A stretch of DNA of 64,000 nucleotides. Origin: Nematopogon swammerdamellus. Taxonomy: Eukaryota > Arthropoda > Insecta > Lepidoptera > Adelidae. The stretch is from assembly GCA_946902875.1 (NCBI GenBank), contig OX336349.1:17941891-18005890 (forward strand). The letters run 5' to 3'. Of the stretch, positions 30,245 to 40,604 are shown piece by piece (positions within the stretch are counted from its first letter, which is position 1; each line of letters begins with the position of its first letter). The notes below the pieces were generated by a model that was given only the letters and a program-made list of their open reading frames with translations, made no database searches and had not been told where the DNA came from. Position numbers and translations under genes: made by a program.

Positions 30245-30500
30245 AACTTAAAAACTGGCCAAGTGCGAGTCCGACTCGCGCATCGAGGTTTCCGCACCAC
30301 AAAAAAAGTTTTTAAACTTTTTATTTTTTTTATTATTTATTGTTAAAATAACACATAGATCCTCCGTGAAAATTTCAACCGGCTAGCTATCACGGTTCAA
30401 AAGATACAGCCCTCGGACAGACAGACAGACAGACTGACAGACAGGCGGAGTAGGCTTAGTAATAGGCCTGCGAATGGATACGGAACTCTAAAAATAATTA
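30245..30500 (+). repeat. GTCTG repeat copy
   Basis: AAACTGGCCAAGTGCGAGTC, CGACTCGCGCATCGAGGTTT, ATTTCAACCGGCTAGCTATC, ACAGACAGACAGACTGACAG, GGAGTAGGCTTAGTAATAGG and GAACTCTAAAAATAA follow the family order. Confidence 0.68.
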
Positions 30501-30771
30501 ATTGAAAAATACCTGAAAAAAAATTCAAGCCTAAAGCCTAAAAACAGCGGAAATATTGGCGTATTTTCAATGTCGCATCGAAAACTGCTCTCTACTTACA
30601 CTGAAGTTTGTATCAAGAGAATGTAAACAGGAAGAGCCACTCCCGAGACCCGCGCCCTTTCAAAACAAACTCAACTACATCACTGTGGACGCAGTTCTGG
30701 CCGGAGGGCTCGCGAACCCCAACCCTTCACGTACGAATATACCGGCAGGATATTTATAAACAAAACACCTT

Positions 30772-31175
30772 TTTTGGGGTTCCGTATCCGTCGTACTATA
30801 TATAATATAACTAAGCCTGCGCTGTCTGTCTGTCTGTCTGTCTTTCTGTCCGTCGTCTGTCCGAGTCCGAGGGCTGTCGCTTTATCTATTGAACCGTTAT
30901 AGGTAGCCCGTTGAAATTTTCACAGAATGTGTTATTATGGCCGATGTAACAAGAAATAATAAAAATAAGAAAAGTTCACGTGGTTCCCATAGAAGAAACT
31001 AAAAAGTGTATACGCGCCATCTACCGAAAAGAGTATGAAGCATTTTAACTAATCATGAATTTAAACTAATATGAAGATTTCATAAACACGCCATAGATGG
31101 CGTGAGTGGCGCTGACCATGGCATGGCGATACGGAACCCTCGGTGCGCGAGTTCGACTCGCACTTGGTTGGTTTT
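30772..31175 (-). repeat. GTCTG repeat copy, reverse
   Basis: TTGGGGTTCCGTATCC opens and GCGAGTTCGACTCGCACTTG closes the copy. GTCTGTCTGTCTGTCTTTC at 30827 and GCCCGTTGAAATTTTCAC lie between. Confidence 0.68.
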
Positions 31176-32104
31176 TATTTTAAAGGCTTTTAGGTGGCCA
31201 TAATTTGACGACGTTGACAATATTCGTCTATGAATACGACCGAGTACGCTCGCCCCAATAAAGATTGGAGAACGACTTCACTAAGTTGAGTGCAAGAAAC
31301 ATAGGTAAGTACTCTCTATGTATACGAACCTAAGATCACCACACACACCGGAAGAAGATTACATAATGAAGGGTATTTTCGTAGGTAGCTATGAAAACAA
31401 TACCCTCTTATTCATTAGTGGGCTTTCATAGCGTTCAGGGTCGCTGTTTACACGTGTGGTTAATTTATTGAGCCCAGGGGATGTGAAAACAGGAATTATT
31501 ATGTGTGCTTTATAGTATAATGAATAGACTCTGTAGATAGGATTACCATATCGAAATTTGATAATTTTTAGGATCATAAATCTGGACTAGGACTGAAATC
31601 AACCTGTTCGTTCGTCTATTATCGTAAATACTTTTATCCAATGGTCTAGCTACTCTGATACATGTAGCTGAACCTTTATGGATAACTTTGCCGTTAATTG
31701 AACTTTTGGTTGACACTATGATTCCCGACACGCCTTTCACATGCCTTAAAGGCTAGGGAAGATAAGTACTATGTGGGGTTGGCACTAAAAAAATACATAC
31801 CGACGAATTGAGAACCTCGTCCTTTTTGAAAGTCGGTTGAAAATAATATTTAAAAGCCCTAAAAATAAATAAAATAAATACAATCTTAGTTGATGCCAAA
31901 TTAATTGTGTTACTTAGACATGAATAATCGAGAGTTCAAATTCATACTAAGTACTTAGCAGTAAACATTTTGGCGATCCTTTATCATTTTATGTCTCCTT
32001 TATTAAAAAATCCGGAAAACCAAAAAGCCGCACTTGTCCGGACACATCCGGACGTATGGTAACCCTATTCGTAAAGACTATGGAGGCTATCTGAGTCAGC
32101 TTCC
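31176..32104. other. No gene recognised
   Basis: Two short minus-strand frames (31389-31577 and 31543-31740) show no domain. A repeat fragment CCGACGAATTGAGAACCTCG lies at 31801; a reverse partner (GGAGGTTCTCAATTCGAC) is at 32923. Confidence 0.4.
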
Positions 32105-32225
32105 GCGGAATCTTAGCATTTCTGCAAAACTAGTGGATTAGTGGTTAAGAGTTCGACTTCTCATGTCTGAAGGCTTGAATCCCGAGTGCACCAAGGCGTT
32201 TTCTGAATGTTCAAATAGTTTACGT
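32105..32225 (+). mobile_element. tRNA-derived SINE, degenerate
   Basis: GATTAGTGGTTAAGAG (A-box-like) and GGCTTGAATCCCGAG (B-box-like) are spaced as in a tRNA. They are followed by TGCACCAAG and TTTTCTGAATGTTCAAATAG. The copy at 55315-55430 shares the downstream part and has a perfect B box. Confidence 0.55.
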
Positions 32226-32242
32226 GCATAATTTATTCAGTT

Positions 32243-32669
32243 GCGTACAGACATCGCGAGGCATGCGGCGTGAATGGTTCGTCACGCATGCTTCAACCTG
32301 AGGCATGCGCGAAACATTTATGCATAATTCCTGAACGGCACATGCTCAAGCTGAGCACGCAAACAACCACGCACGCACATGCTCAAGCTGACGCACTGAC
32401 ATGCGGCGCGAATGGTTCGTCACGCATGCCTCGGGCTGTGTGGACGTGAGTTCTCACTGTGAGCATTCGCCGCATACGCTCGTTGCGAGTTCCGTGTGGA
32501 GGGCTGACGCAACACAATAACAGCCATCCATACGGAACGCACTGCTCGCACTGAGGCAGCCTCGCAACGAGCGTACGCGGCGAATGCTCACAGTGAGCAC
32601 TCACGTCCACACAGCCCGAGGCATGCGTGACGAACCGTTCGCGCCGCATGCCTCGCGATGTCTGTACGC
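32243..32669. mobile_element. Large palindromic MITE with partial arm duplication
   Basis: Outer ends are GCGTACAGACATCGCGAGGC (32243) and its reverse ending at 32669. Right arm: CTCGCAACGAGCGTACGCGG through CGAGGCATGCGTGACG. Its mirror lies at 32397-32500 rather than at the outer left edge. The outer-left ~50 bp therefore duplicates the TIR, separated by ~110 bp containing GCATGCTCAAG and CACGCA blocks. Non-coding; the 88-codon frame inside is a palindrome artefact. Confidence 0.78.
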
Positions 32670-32934
32670 ACGTCGTTTCGGCCTTCGGCTAAGAAAGCAC
32701 GGTGAGAAACCTGTGCAGTAACAGTGGTTGTGTGTTTTTGTATTCCTGCTTATATAAGTTTGGTTGGTATGCATTATGCAATGAGTTGAGCAAGAAAATT
32801 TAATGTGGAATGGAAGGGAGTACCTACCACTCGTTGGATTACCATTGGCTGACAGTTGCTACCTTAAAATACAGCTGAACAAACAGGACTCAATCCCATT
32901 TTTAATCGACTTCAAAAAAAGGAGGAGGTTCTCA

Positions 32935-33290
32935 ATTCGACTGTATTTTTTTTAGGGTTCTAAATCTATACGGAAGCCTATTACTAAGCCTACTTCGTCT
33001 GTCTGTCTGTCTGTCCGTCCGACTGCTGAATCTTATGAACCATAATAGCTAGCCGGTTGAAATTTTCACAGAATATTTTTTTATGATGGCGGATATGCCA
33101 ACAAATAATAAAAAAATCAAAATTAAATGGGGTGCCCATACAAAATCGCCTTAGCAGAATCGATTAGTAAATATTCACGCTACTTTGGCACCCAGACAGA
33201 CACAAGATAGACGGATATGGTTTTTTGACAGGTATGGTATAGCGGATCTACGGAACCCTCCGTGAGTAAGTAGGATTTTTTTTTTACAGA
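32935..33290 (-). repeat. GTCTG repeat copy, reverse
   Basis: CTGTCTGTCTGTCTGTCCG at 33000, TAGCTAGCCGGTTGAAATTT, and a closing CTACGGAACCCTCCGTGAG in family order. Confidence 0.65.
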
Positions 33291-34499
33291 CAGCGCCGAG
33301 CCACCCTTTGTCTAACGACACGACACCCATTGATATTCAATCGCATGTGGGGCGAAGGACTTTAAGTTGAAGGACCCGAGACTGTACTTTGAGGGAAATA
33401 TATATATTTATTTATATTACATTATTACTACAGGGGAAGCCCCAAAATTTAACAATGTAGAATATGGGGAGAGACAGAGAGCGCTCCAGAATTTTCAATA
33501 ATATTCCATTACTTTTTTAAAAATAATTATTTGCTGTTTACTCTCTTCCAGAAATAAGCAGAGCTAGCCTTTGAGGAAATATTATATAGAGTGATCGCTC
33601 CGAAGAAATATACAGAGAAGCGGTGTTCCAGCGGCTGAGGTATGGGGTAAGGTAGCGGGGAGGCGAAGCGCAGAGTCGATCGGAAAGGGGAGCGCGCGTG
33701 GGGCGGGAAGCGTGCGGGAGACGGTCTGGCGGCCGGTGTGGGGGGCTCGCGCGGGACGGGAAGCGTGCGCGAGGCAAGGGGTAGGGAGAACGATCGCACT
33801 CGTGTGTCGGTGTGCATATTGTATTTTCATTCTAACACTTCATCTCCAGATTCGCCATCGCACCTTCGCATCGACGAAGATGTATAAATGTAAGTATTAG
33901 TTTAGGCGAGGCGCGATCGTAGCAGGCAGGCGACGACTGCGCGCTGCGGCCTCTCGCGCTCGACTAAGAGACTTGAGGATTGTGAACCGCAACTCGGTGG
34001 AACATGTTAGTTGGCCGAGTGATTTATCTAGTACGTACGCTAGTACATAATATATCTTATTATTATAGCAAGTATCCGCGGCCTTCAACTCGGAAAGAAG
34101 TAAACTGCGATGAGAGCAGGTCTATTCTTTTGAGTTGTCTGCGAGCAGTACCGCGGCGACCCGGTGCCGTATAATGTGAGCTAAGTCCAGATTTATTCCA
34201 CAACATCTCGCAAAGATAAACTTATGCAAAGTGTGCTCACAGTGCGAGGCTCGCGAATGCTCATAATGGCAGCAATTTAGGGTCGCTTCGGCGCCGTCGC
34301 GGGAAACCTACAGAACAAACAATGTGATGAGTATAAGAGTATGTATTATGTATGTGTGTATGTATATATTTTTTATTTAACACACATTTATACAAATTCG
34401 GCACAATAGGCGAGCTTAATGCGGTGAGGCATTCTATTCTAACTAATGTTTGGGATGTGGGAGAAGTATATGCAGGCGAGCAAGAATAATTTGTGGCAA
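33291..34499. other. GC-rich tract, no gene supported
   Basis: 33640-33790 and 33900-33970 are GC-rich (GGGGAGCGCGCGTGGGGCG type). Several minus-strand frames overlap there in three phases (33527-33830), the sign of composition rather than coding. A 5' UTR or promoter of a host gene is possible but nothing specific supports it. TATGTATGTGTGTATG simple repeat at 34350. Confidence 0.35.
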
Positions 34500-34730
34500 T
34501 GTAATAAGCAGTAAAGCAATAAGTGTGTTCTATCGCTTACTCCACGGGGAGTGCTCGGAGGAGCTGTTTAACGCGATTCCGCCGTCCCCTTTCCACCTTC
34601 GTACAACGCGCACTGGGCAGGGATTGCAATTTGCATCCCTATACGCTGGACTTACTGCAGATGTCCATGGGCGTCGTCAGACACCTTAAGGGTGGCTCGT
34701 TGTCACATGACGCGCCTTAAAAAAACCGAC
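34500..34730 (+). pseudogene. CR1-C LINE C-terminus fragment
   Basis: GTGTTCTATCGCTTACTCCA, GAGTGCTCGGAGGAGCTG, CCCCTTTCCACCTTCG, CCTATACGCTGGACTTACTG, ATGTCCATGGGCGTCGT. This encodes the GECSEELFNAIPPSPFHLRT region in two frames. The middle part (FCRSFLYRT) is deleted. Confidence 0.68.
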
Positions 34731-34770
34731 CACGTAAAGACTGTATGTAAGTACAGTGTGTACCGTACCG

Positions 34771-34884
34771 TACCGTGTGGGGCCGGTTGTAACGTGTGGG
34801 GCCGGTTGTACCGTGTGGGGCCGGTTGTACCGTGTGGGGCCGGTTGTACCGTGTGGGGCCGGTTGTACCGTGTGGGGCCGGTTG
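34771..34884 (+). repeat. 19-bp tandem repeat of the SINE-1 head
   Basis: The unit TACCGTGTGGGGCCGGTTG starts at 34771, 34790, 34809, 34828, 34847 and 34866. A seventh copy at 34885 is the true start of the following SINE. All units are nearly identical (one TAACGTG). The 74-codon frames on both strands are repeat artefacts. Confidence 0.93.
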
Positions 34885-35212
34885 TACCGTGTGGGGCCGG
34901 TACTTTAAAAGAATAGCCCCACTGCATTTCTCCCCGTGTATGTCGTAAAAGGCGACTAAGGGATATGACTCCCTTCTAATATTACTAGGTGGCAGGGTTT
35001 AGCCCGCCCGGGTTGGTACCACCGCACTGAATGAAAGGTCGGTCGAAACGGCTATGTAAATAGTTTGTGTTTTCCGTCCAGTTCAGTATATCCGGCACGA
35101 CTGAAGGGAAGCACTGACGTGGCACCAAGTTCACCCGGTGTTATGGGCTGACATCACGGACGTTGTAGGTGATGTAGCCAACCGTGTCAGTATCCATAAA
35201 AATAAAAATAAA
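34885..35212 (+). mobile_element. SINE-1, full length, Metulj-like head
   Basis: TACCGTGTGGGGCCGGTAC, CATTTCTCCCCGTGTATG, GTCGTAAAAGGCGACTAAGG, complete body, CAGTATCCATAAAAATAAAA. Directly preceded by six extra copies of its first 19 bp. Confidence 0.9.
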
Positions 35213-35339
35213 CATTTTATTAAATATGCTAACTTAGATAATACCTGAAGTGAAACTAAGTTGGCAAAACTTCATCGTTATAATGTGACTTTCACCCCAA
35301 TTCCGTTAGGTAGCTCTCATATGTTACCACGTATACTTT

Positions 35340-35905
35340 ATTAGTTTTCCGTACCGTACGGCTAAGGAAGAATATTACGAAGTAAGTCTAGGCCGTCCGT
35401 CTGTCCTACACTGTCCGTCTGTCCGTAATATGTACATTTTTGTATCTTTTGAACGGTAATAGGTAGCCGGTTGAAATTTAGCAGGATTATATCTTATTAT
35501 GGTAGGAATGTCGCTACGTGATATGGTGCGTAACGAGGCGATCCGCCGACGCACCAAAGTAGTCGATATTGGATACCGGGTGGCTACTAAGCTCAAGTGG
35601 CAGTGGGCTGGGCACGTTATCCGAAGAAACGATGACCATCGGAGTAACCGTGTCCTATACTGGCGGCCGTGGAGTGTGGGAAGCGGGAAGACCACCCTCC
35701 AGGTGGGACGATGACATCAAGTACGTCGGCGGAAAGCAGTGGTTCCGTATCGCTGAAAGGCCGGGAGGACTGGAGGATAATTTGAGAGGCGTATATCCAG
35801 CAGTGGACGCTTACACGCTGACTGACTGACATGGCGGATGCCCTAGAAAAGAACAAAAAAACCAAAATAAAAAAACTAGGGGTTCCCATAAAAGAAACGT
35901 GTTTT
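35340..35905 (-). repeat. GTCTG repeat copy split by an RTE fragment
   Basis: Left piece 35340-35501 (TTCCGTACCGTACGG, GTCCGTCTGTCC, GTAGCCGGTTGAAATTT). Right piece from 35830 (CATGGCGGATGCC, GGGGTTCCCATAAAAG). Other copies read TTATGATGGCGGATATGCC without interruption. The RTE piece 35502-35829 is therefore an insertion, with ATGG on both sides. Confidence 0.65.
35502..35829 (+). pseudogene. RTE LINE, C-terminal fragment
   Basis: The first frame reads MSLRDMVRNEAIRRRTKVVD, KLKWQWAGHVIRRNDDHRSN, RVLYWRPW. It then shifts by one to RWDDDIKYVGGKQWFRIAER. K.QWAGH..R..D.RW and RW.DDI....G..W...A are the standard C-terminus of RTE-clade proteins after the RT. Ends GCTGACTGACTGAC. One frameshift near 35690; 5'-truncated. 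Confidence 0.75.
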
Positions 35906-36217
35906 TTCAACGATTTTTGTATTGGCTCAATTGCGAAGTAAGAGGTTTTCTACGGAATCGCAATTTAATGATGATAATCGAAATCACAGTCGCAAGCGAT
36001 GTACGATTTGACAGCTACTGAATTGGGCTGCAACTGGGCCCTTCCTGAAACATCGACATAATATTATACTTGAGGATGCGTTATGAAAAGTTTCAAAGAA
36101 ATCAAGTCGCAATAACTAAGGTACGAGGAACACAAGCGAGGGGTGACGCAGCGCGGAGAGACGAGCGGTAGAGGGAAAGCGGGTGTAGCGACGTCAATGG
36201 ATCGCGATCGACTAAGG

Positions 36218-36609
36218 TAGAAACTACACCATTGTGGCGTGGCGCAGCGTGGCGTAGCGGTACGTGTGCAGATTTTCGTGTCGTGGCGGGTTGGTGCGAC
36301 CGACCGTGATTTTCACAACAGCATTCTTCACGGTGGCCGCGAGGCAACTAGCGCGTGGCGCGGCGCGGGTTGCAGAACTACACCACCGTGTCGTGGATTA
36401 TCCACGACGATTATCTGGCGCGCCTATCCACGGTGGATAGGCGCGCCAGAGACCCGATGGAGGGGGATGGCGCTCTGGCGCCGATCCAAATCTGACGCCA
36501 TGACACGATGGTGTAGTTCTAGTCAACAATATATATGGGTGGCATATGAGCCAGGCACCGCCACGCTGGGCCACCCTGCGTCACGTCACGCCACAATGGT
36601 GTAGTTCTA
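36218..36609. mobile_element. MITE with TIR TAGAACTACACCATTGTGGC (outer copy)
   Basis: TAGAAACTACACCATTGTGG at 36218 is mirrored by CCACAATGGTGTAGTTCTA ending at 36609. The subterminal GCGTGGCG / CGTCACGCC region is also mirrored. Its interior holds a second copy. The 121-codon ORF across it is not a gene. Confidence 0.75.
36373..36521. mobile_element. Same MITE family nested inside the outer copy
   Basis: CAGAACTACACCACCGTGTC at 36373 is mirrored by GACACGATGGTGTAGTTCTA ending at 36521. A strong internal palindrome, TGGCGCGCCTATCCACGG / TGGATAGGCGCGCCA, lies at 36417-36451. Confidence 0.75.
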
Positions 36610-36944
36610 TTAACTCAGGTGCGGCTGAATGGCTTCAACATGGTGGAACATGGCGCGCTGTCTGAGTGCACTCTCTAATAGTAAGAAGTACATATATCTC
36701 GATGGCCTGGAAGAATTAGTTTCTCATGTGATACTTTTTATTAGATTCGCATTTTTTTCAGGATTGATACTAAGTTACTCTTTTCGACGTGCGCCAAGGC
36801 TTGGCCTGGAATAAATTTTCAAACTCGTTTGGATGTGAAAATAAACTTTATATTGGGAAAACTAGCTCGGTCGTCACGCGGTATTTTTAATATCGCGGAT
36901 CAAAGTTTGAAGGATTTTGGCATAATTTCCTTGTAAGCTTGCTG

Positions 36945-37030
36945 GTTCCGTACCGCTGAAGGCCATGGAAGGTTGGAGGAAAATTGGAGAGGCCTATGTC
37001 CCGCAGTGGCACGTTTACTGACCGACTGAC
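36945..37030 (+). mobile_element. RTE LINE tail fragment
   Basis: TGGTTCCGTACCGCTGAAGG, GGAGGAAAATTGGAGAGGCC, TATGTCCCGCAGTGGCACG and CTGACCGACTGAC give the C-terminal end and tail of the RTE family. Confidence 0.6.
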
Positions 37031-37429
37031 TTGCTAAAAGTATGCACGTAAACCTAAAGAGTAAGGTACATTAGCATATCAGTTACATATTTAACCAAAC
37101 ATCGGACGAAAAATCATATTTCTTTTGTCTGTCAAAGGTAGGTATACTTTACGTCTTAATTTTTTTAAACACAATTTCAGTATAATCAAAGTTTAATTAC
37201 TTTAATTTAGTAGATATAATTTATTCTAATGGTTAAAACTTTTTTCATTAATGTAGTTATATTTTTTAATTTAATAAACTCTTAATTTCGTATCTTTGTG
37301 ATAGAGAATATGTACTTACGTTTAATATTTAGTACAGATTTTATTTTTCTAGGATCCTCTTACATGTATTATTTTAATAAGTATTCTTATTATTAATTAT
37401 TTTTTAATAATTTATCTTCGATTGTCACG
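37031..37429. other. AT-rich DNA, no gene
   Basis: Strongly AT-rich, no recognisable structure. Confidence 0.4.
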
Positions 37430-37582
37430 CTCAACTCTTCTGCTACTACCGACTTACATACATCTAAAGGTTGACTGTAAGAAATCTCCGCAAAGGATAA
37501 GTCCGCCTTTGCATCTTATCTAAATTTTCTATCTAATGTGGTTATTACTATTGAATGTTTCTTGGACCAATAAATCATTTTC
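37430..37582 (+). mobile_element. LINE 3' UTR/tail (paralogue of the Gypsy target)
   Basis: AACTCTTCTGCTACTAC, ACATCTAAAGGTTG, GTAAGAAATCTCCGC, AAAGGATAAGTCCGCCTTTG, CATCTTATCTAAATTTTC and AATAAATCATTTTCTATC. The same sequence at 57535-57629 / 61563-61620 is split by the LTR element, so this copy shows the empty site. Confidence 0.72.
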
Positions 37583-38035
37583 TATCTATCTACATACCTC
37601 ACGCCGGGAAAGTTTGCAGCTAATCGCTGCATACAACACTTGCCAGTCCCCATATTTGATGAAAGATCTAACTGCGCCGAATATCCTCTTCACACAGTAT
37701 TGACGCGAAGTGATTGGTCATAAATGTGTTTACTGTCTTGCTTATTAAACCGCTTTTATGGCTCGAATAAAATTCACCATAAATATAACCGCCGCTTGGG
37801 TCAGCCCGTCACGCCTACCTATAATAATAAAGATAATTCGCTTTGCATCTACTCACAAACAGATTCTTAAAGGAGACGAATACGCTTTCATACAATCTTG
37901 GGCCCGATTGTAAAGAAAATGGTGTCAATTAATAGCCTAAATATTATTAAATCTTCACTGAAAATTCAGCACATTTTGGGCAATCTGAGAGCAGAGTTTT
38001 TAGAGATTTTGTAAAAGTGAGGTTAAGTAACCACC
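37583..38035. other. No feature recognised
   Basis: Mixed unique-looking sequence; no ORF or repeat landmark. Confidence 0.35.
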
Positions 38036-38393
38036 TTTTTTTTATGGAAACTGACACGGTTGCCTACAACATCCGTGATGTCAGCCCATAACACAGGGTG
38101 AACCAGATGCCATGCCAATACTTCCGTTAATATCATGTCGGCTACACTGAACTGGACGGAAAACACGAACTATTTACACACGTTCATTCAGTGCGGTGGT
38201 ACCAATCCGGGCGGGATAAACCCTACCACCTAGTAAGGTAAGAAGGGAAGGGACCTACAGTTTAACGTGGAATCCGAACCACGGTCAGCATCCAACGGTC
38301 GAGTGGTCACCCATCCAAGTACTACCACTGCGCTCAGGGTTGCATAACAACAGTCGACCGACACCGCACCACTCAGCTACCGAGGTTGACAAA
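38036..38393 (-). mobile_element. SINE-1, full length, 5S-type head
   Basis: Poly(T) at 38036. On the minus strand the head reads CCTCGGTAGCTGAGTGGTG (contains TAGCTGAGTGG, a perfect pol III A-box match), then GCAGTGGTAGTACTTGG, ATGGGTGACCACTCG, GTGGTTCGGATTCCACG. The common GTAGGTCCCTTCCCTTC and TAGGTGGTAGGG junction and the SINE-1 body follow. Key copy for the hybrid-promoter interpretation. Confidence 0.85.
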
Positions 38394-38509
38394 CTTTGCG
38401 GATATTGGCTTCTATCAACCATCTCCAATGTAATCGAACGAGTGTGATAGATTATTTATTAGCGTTTGTTTTGCCTATATTTTTTTTCGTGGAGTCTTCA
38501 ATAAAATTC

Positions 38510-38712
38510 AATTTACTAAACAGATTTGAGTTCCTCGCCTTTGCCGTGGAGACGCTTGGCCCATGGAGCAATGACGCGTGTAAGTTCGCAATGACCGGCG
38601 AGCTGCAGCATTTTTCCGTCAGCGTGTTTCTATCGCCATGCAGAGGGGGAATGCTGCGTCCGTCCTTGGGACAATGTGTTTGGCCCCTATAGAGGAAATA
38701 TTTTATTTATAA
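38510..38712 (+). mobile_element. Retroelement D-like 3' end (variant)
   Basis: TTGCCGTGGAGACGCTTGG, CCATGGAGCAATGACGC and ATGCAGAGGGGGAATGCTGC encode the AVETLGPW...MQRGNAAS motif pieces. Then GACAATGTGTTTGGCCCC, TATAGAGGAAATATTTTA. 54045-54180 shares the second half. Confidence 0.55.
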
Positions 38713-39209
38713 GTTGTCTATTGAAAATTCTGTATTAATATTGTATACTATACTACAGTATAAATATACTATATTTAATCTGTACCTATATTTCTCAATA
38801 TTAAATAATGTCCAGGATAAAACCTAAACAAACAAAACATGTAAAACGGATTTACTAAATATCTAATTAATTTACCCGTTTGATTTTATGTGATCATAAT
38901 AAACGCCGAATCACGCCTAAAAGTTTTATTCGCCTTATAATTGCCTCTTCGAAAATTTTAATTGGTCAATCGAATAAGAGTAAATTGACAAATCTTAAAA
39001 AATACTTTTCATAGAGATGTAATATATTTTTCGAGTCTATAATTCTCAACTTTTTCTCAATGTTAAAAATTACCAAGAAAAAAAAACAACTAAAAATCAA
39101 ATCATCAAATCACCTAATCTCAACTCAAAACATAAAACTGGCCAACCGTGCCATGTTAAAATGATAATAATTAAAATTAACTTAATCGAGAGCTTTAAAA
39201 TATATTTAA
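38713..39209. other. AT-rich DNA, no gene
   Basis: No recognisable feature apart from A/T runs. Confidence 0.4.
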
Positions 39210-39420
39210 CAAGCTGTGCCCGCGGCTCCGCCCGCTCTCATATTTCACTTCACTGCTAACCTCATAAGCCATTTAGCGTGATAGTAAGTAGCCTATAAAT
39301 CAAGCTATCCGTAGATTTTTTTTTTATTAAAATCGGTTCAGTGGTTCTCGAGTTATAAGCGGACAGACAGACACTCAGACAGACAGAAAGCAGACGTTGG
39401 ATTTTATTATAGGTAAGGAT
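39210..39420 (+). repeat. TGCCCGCGGCTCCGCCC repeat, copy 2
   Basis: Nearly identical to 29045-29285, with a ~30-bp deletion in the middle. Same ends GCTGTGCCCGCGGCTCCGCC and TTTATTATAGGTAAGGAT. Confidence 0.7.
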
Positions 39421-40004
39421 TTGATAACTTTACAAAACATTGAGAACTTTACTACAATCAATTTTATTGCGAACCCCAATAAAATCAGATGTAATTGCAA
39501 AGAGCTTTTGTAATTGAGAAGATTTTTTTTCAAAGGAGCAGGTTATCTTAGATACCCTATCGAAAACTTTCGAACCAGCATCTCCGCGAGTTTTCCGCCG
39601 ACACAGATTATATATATAAGTCAAGTCAAGAGGGAACATCAACAGACTATGAAACTTGGAAGAAAGTTATGGACGTAATTGGCATGTTCTGGAGAATTCG
39701 CGCGAAGTCAGAAACATAAAACGGGCAAGAAAAATACGAAACTTATTGAGTTCTTGCCAATTTGGACCCTCATAAGCGACGTTCCGTGTCGTATGATCCT
39801 AGGCAGGGTCAGGCTGGAGGCGTTGGAACTTTGGGGATAACCCTGAGATTAACTCTTCATATAAAGTTAGGACAGTTTTCAAAAGGGGTAAGCCGTTATT
39901 GGAGAAGGAGTTTTCGGGAGTTTGTGACGTCACTGGCCCTACGCGGATCAGCCGGCGATAAAGTTGAACTAAATGCTTAATTCACACACTGTCCAAGTAA
40001 AATA
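39421..40004. other. No gene supported
   Basis: 70- and 72-codon frames (39430-39642 minus; 39762-39980 plus) lack recognisable domains. Confidence 0.35.
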
Positions 40005-40310
40005 AAAAAAACCGGACAAGTGCGAGACGCACTCGCGCACCGAGGTTTCCACACCACAAAAAAACATTGAAAAAAAAAACACGTTTATTGTATGGGAACC
40101 CCCGTAAATTACTTTTTCTATTTTTTATTATTTGTTGTTATATCCGCCATAATAACCCATATTCTGTGAAAATTTCAACGGCTTATACCTATTACGGTTC
40201 AAGAGATACAGCGTGGATACAGCCCTCGGGCAGACGGACGGACGGACGAACAGACAGACGGTGTAGGCTTAGTAATAGGCTTCCGTACGGGATACGGAAA
40301 CCTAAAAAGA
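40005..40310 (+). repeat. GTCTG repeat copy
   Basis: AAAACCGGACAAGTGCGAG, GCGCACCGAGGTTTCC, TGTATGGGAACCCCCG, CGGACGGACGGACGAACAG and TTCCGTACGGGATACGG in family order. Confidence 0.68.
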
Positions 40311-40604
40311 ACAAGGTTTTCTTAATAGACACCGAGCAGTATATAGTATTCCAACCTTTATCATTTGTAAAAAATCTAGCGAGGATCTAAAGATCTAAAA
40401 ACGTTGACTTATTTGTGGAATTGATGATAAAAATGTTAGTTAGTTTTATTTTATTTGGCCCGCACAGTACGGAACCCTAAAAATCTGAATATTCACAGAT
40501 ATAGCCGACCTTGTGCAGTTTTTTAATGACCCTTTTTTCCTAGTTTACGTTGTATTTTTGTTTGTATATTTTGATACAGTAGAATAATCAATCTGTTTTG
40601 TATT

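Noticed and set aside
33527..33830. Three overlapping Arg/Pro-rich minus-strand ORFs
   Set aside because: Different phases of one GC-rich tract; no splice or domain support.
34692..34927. Repetitive 74-residue ORFs on both strands
   Set aside because: Created by the 19-bp SINE-head repeat read in all phases.
36239..36604. 121-codon ORF
   Set aside because: Lies across nested MITE arms and palindromes; no protein signal.
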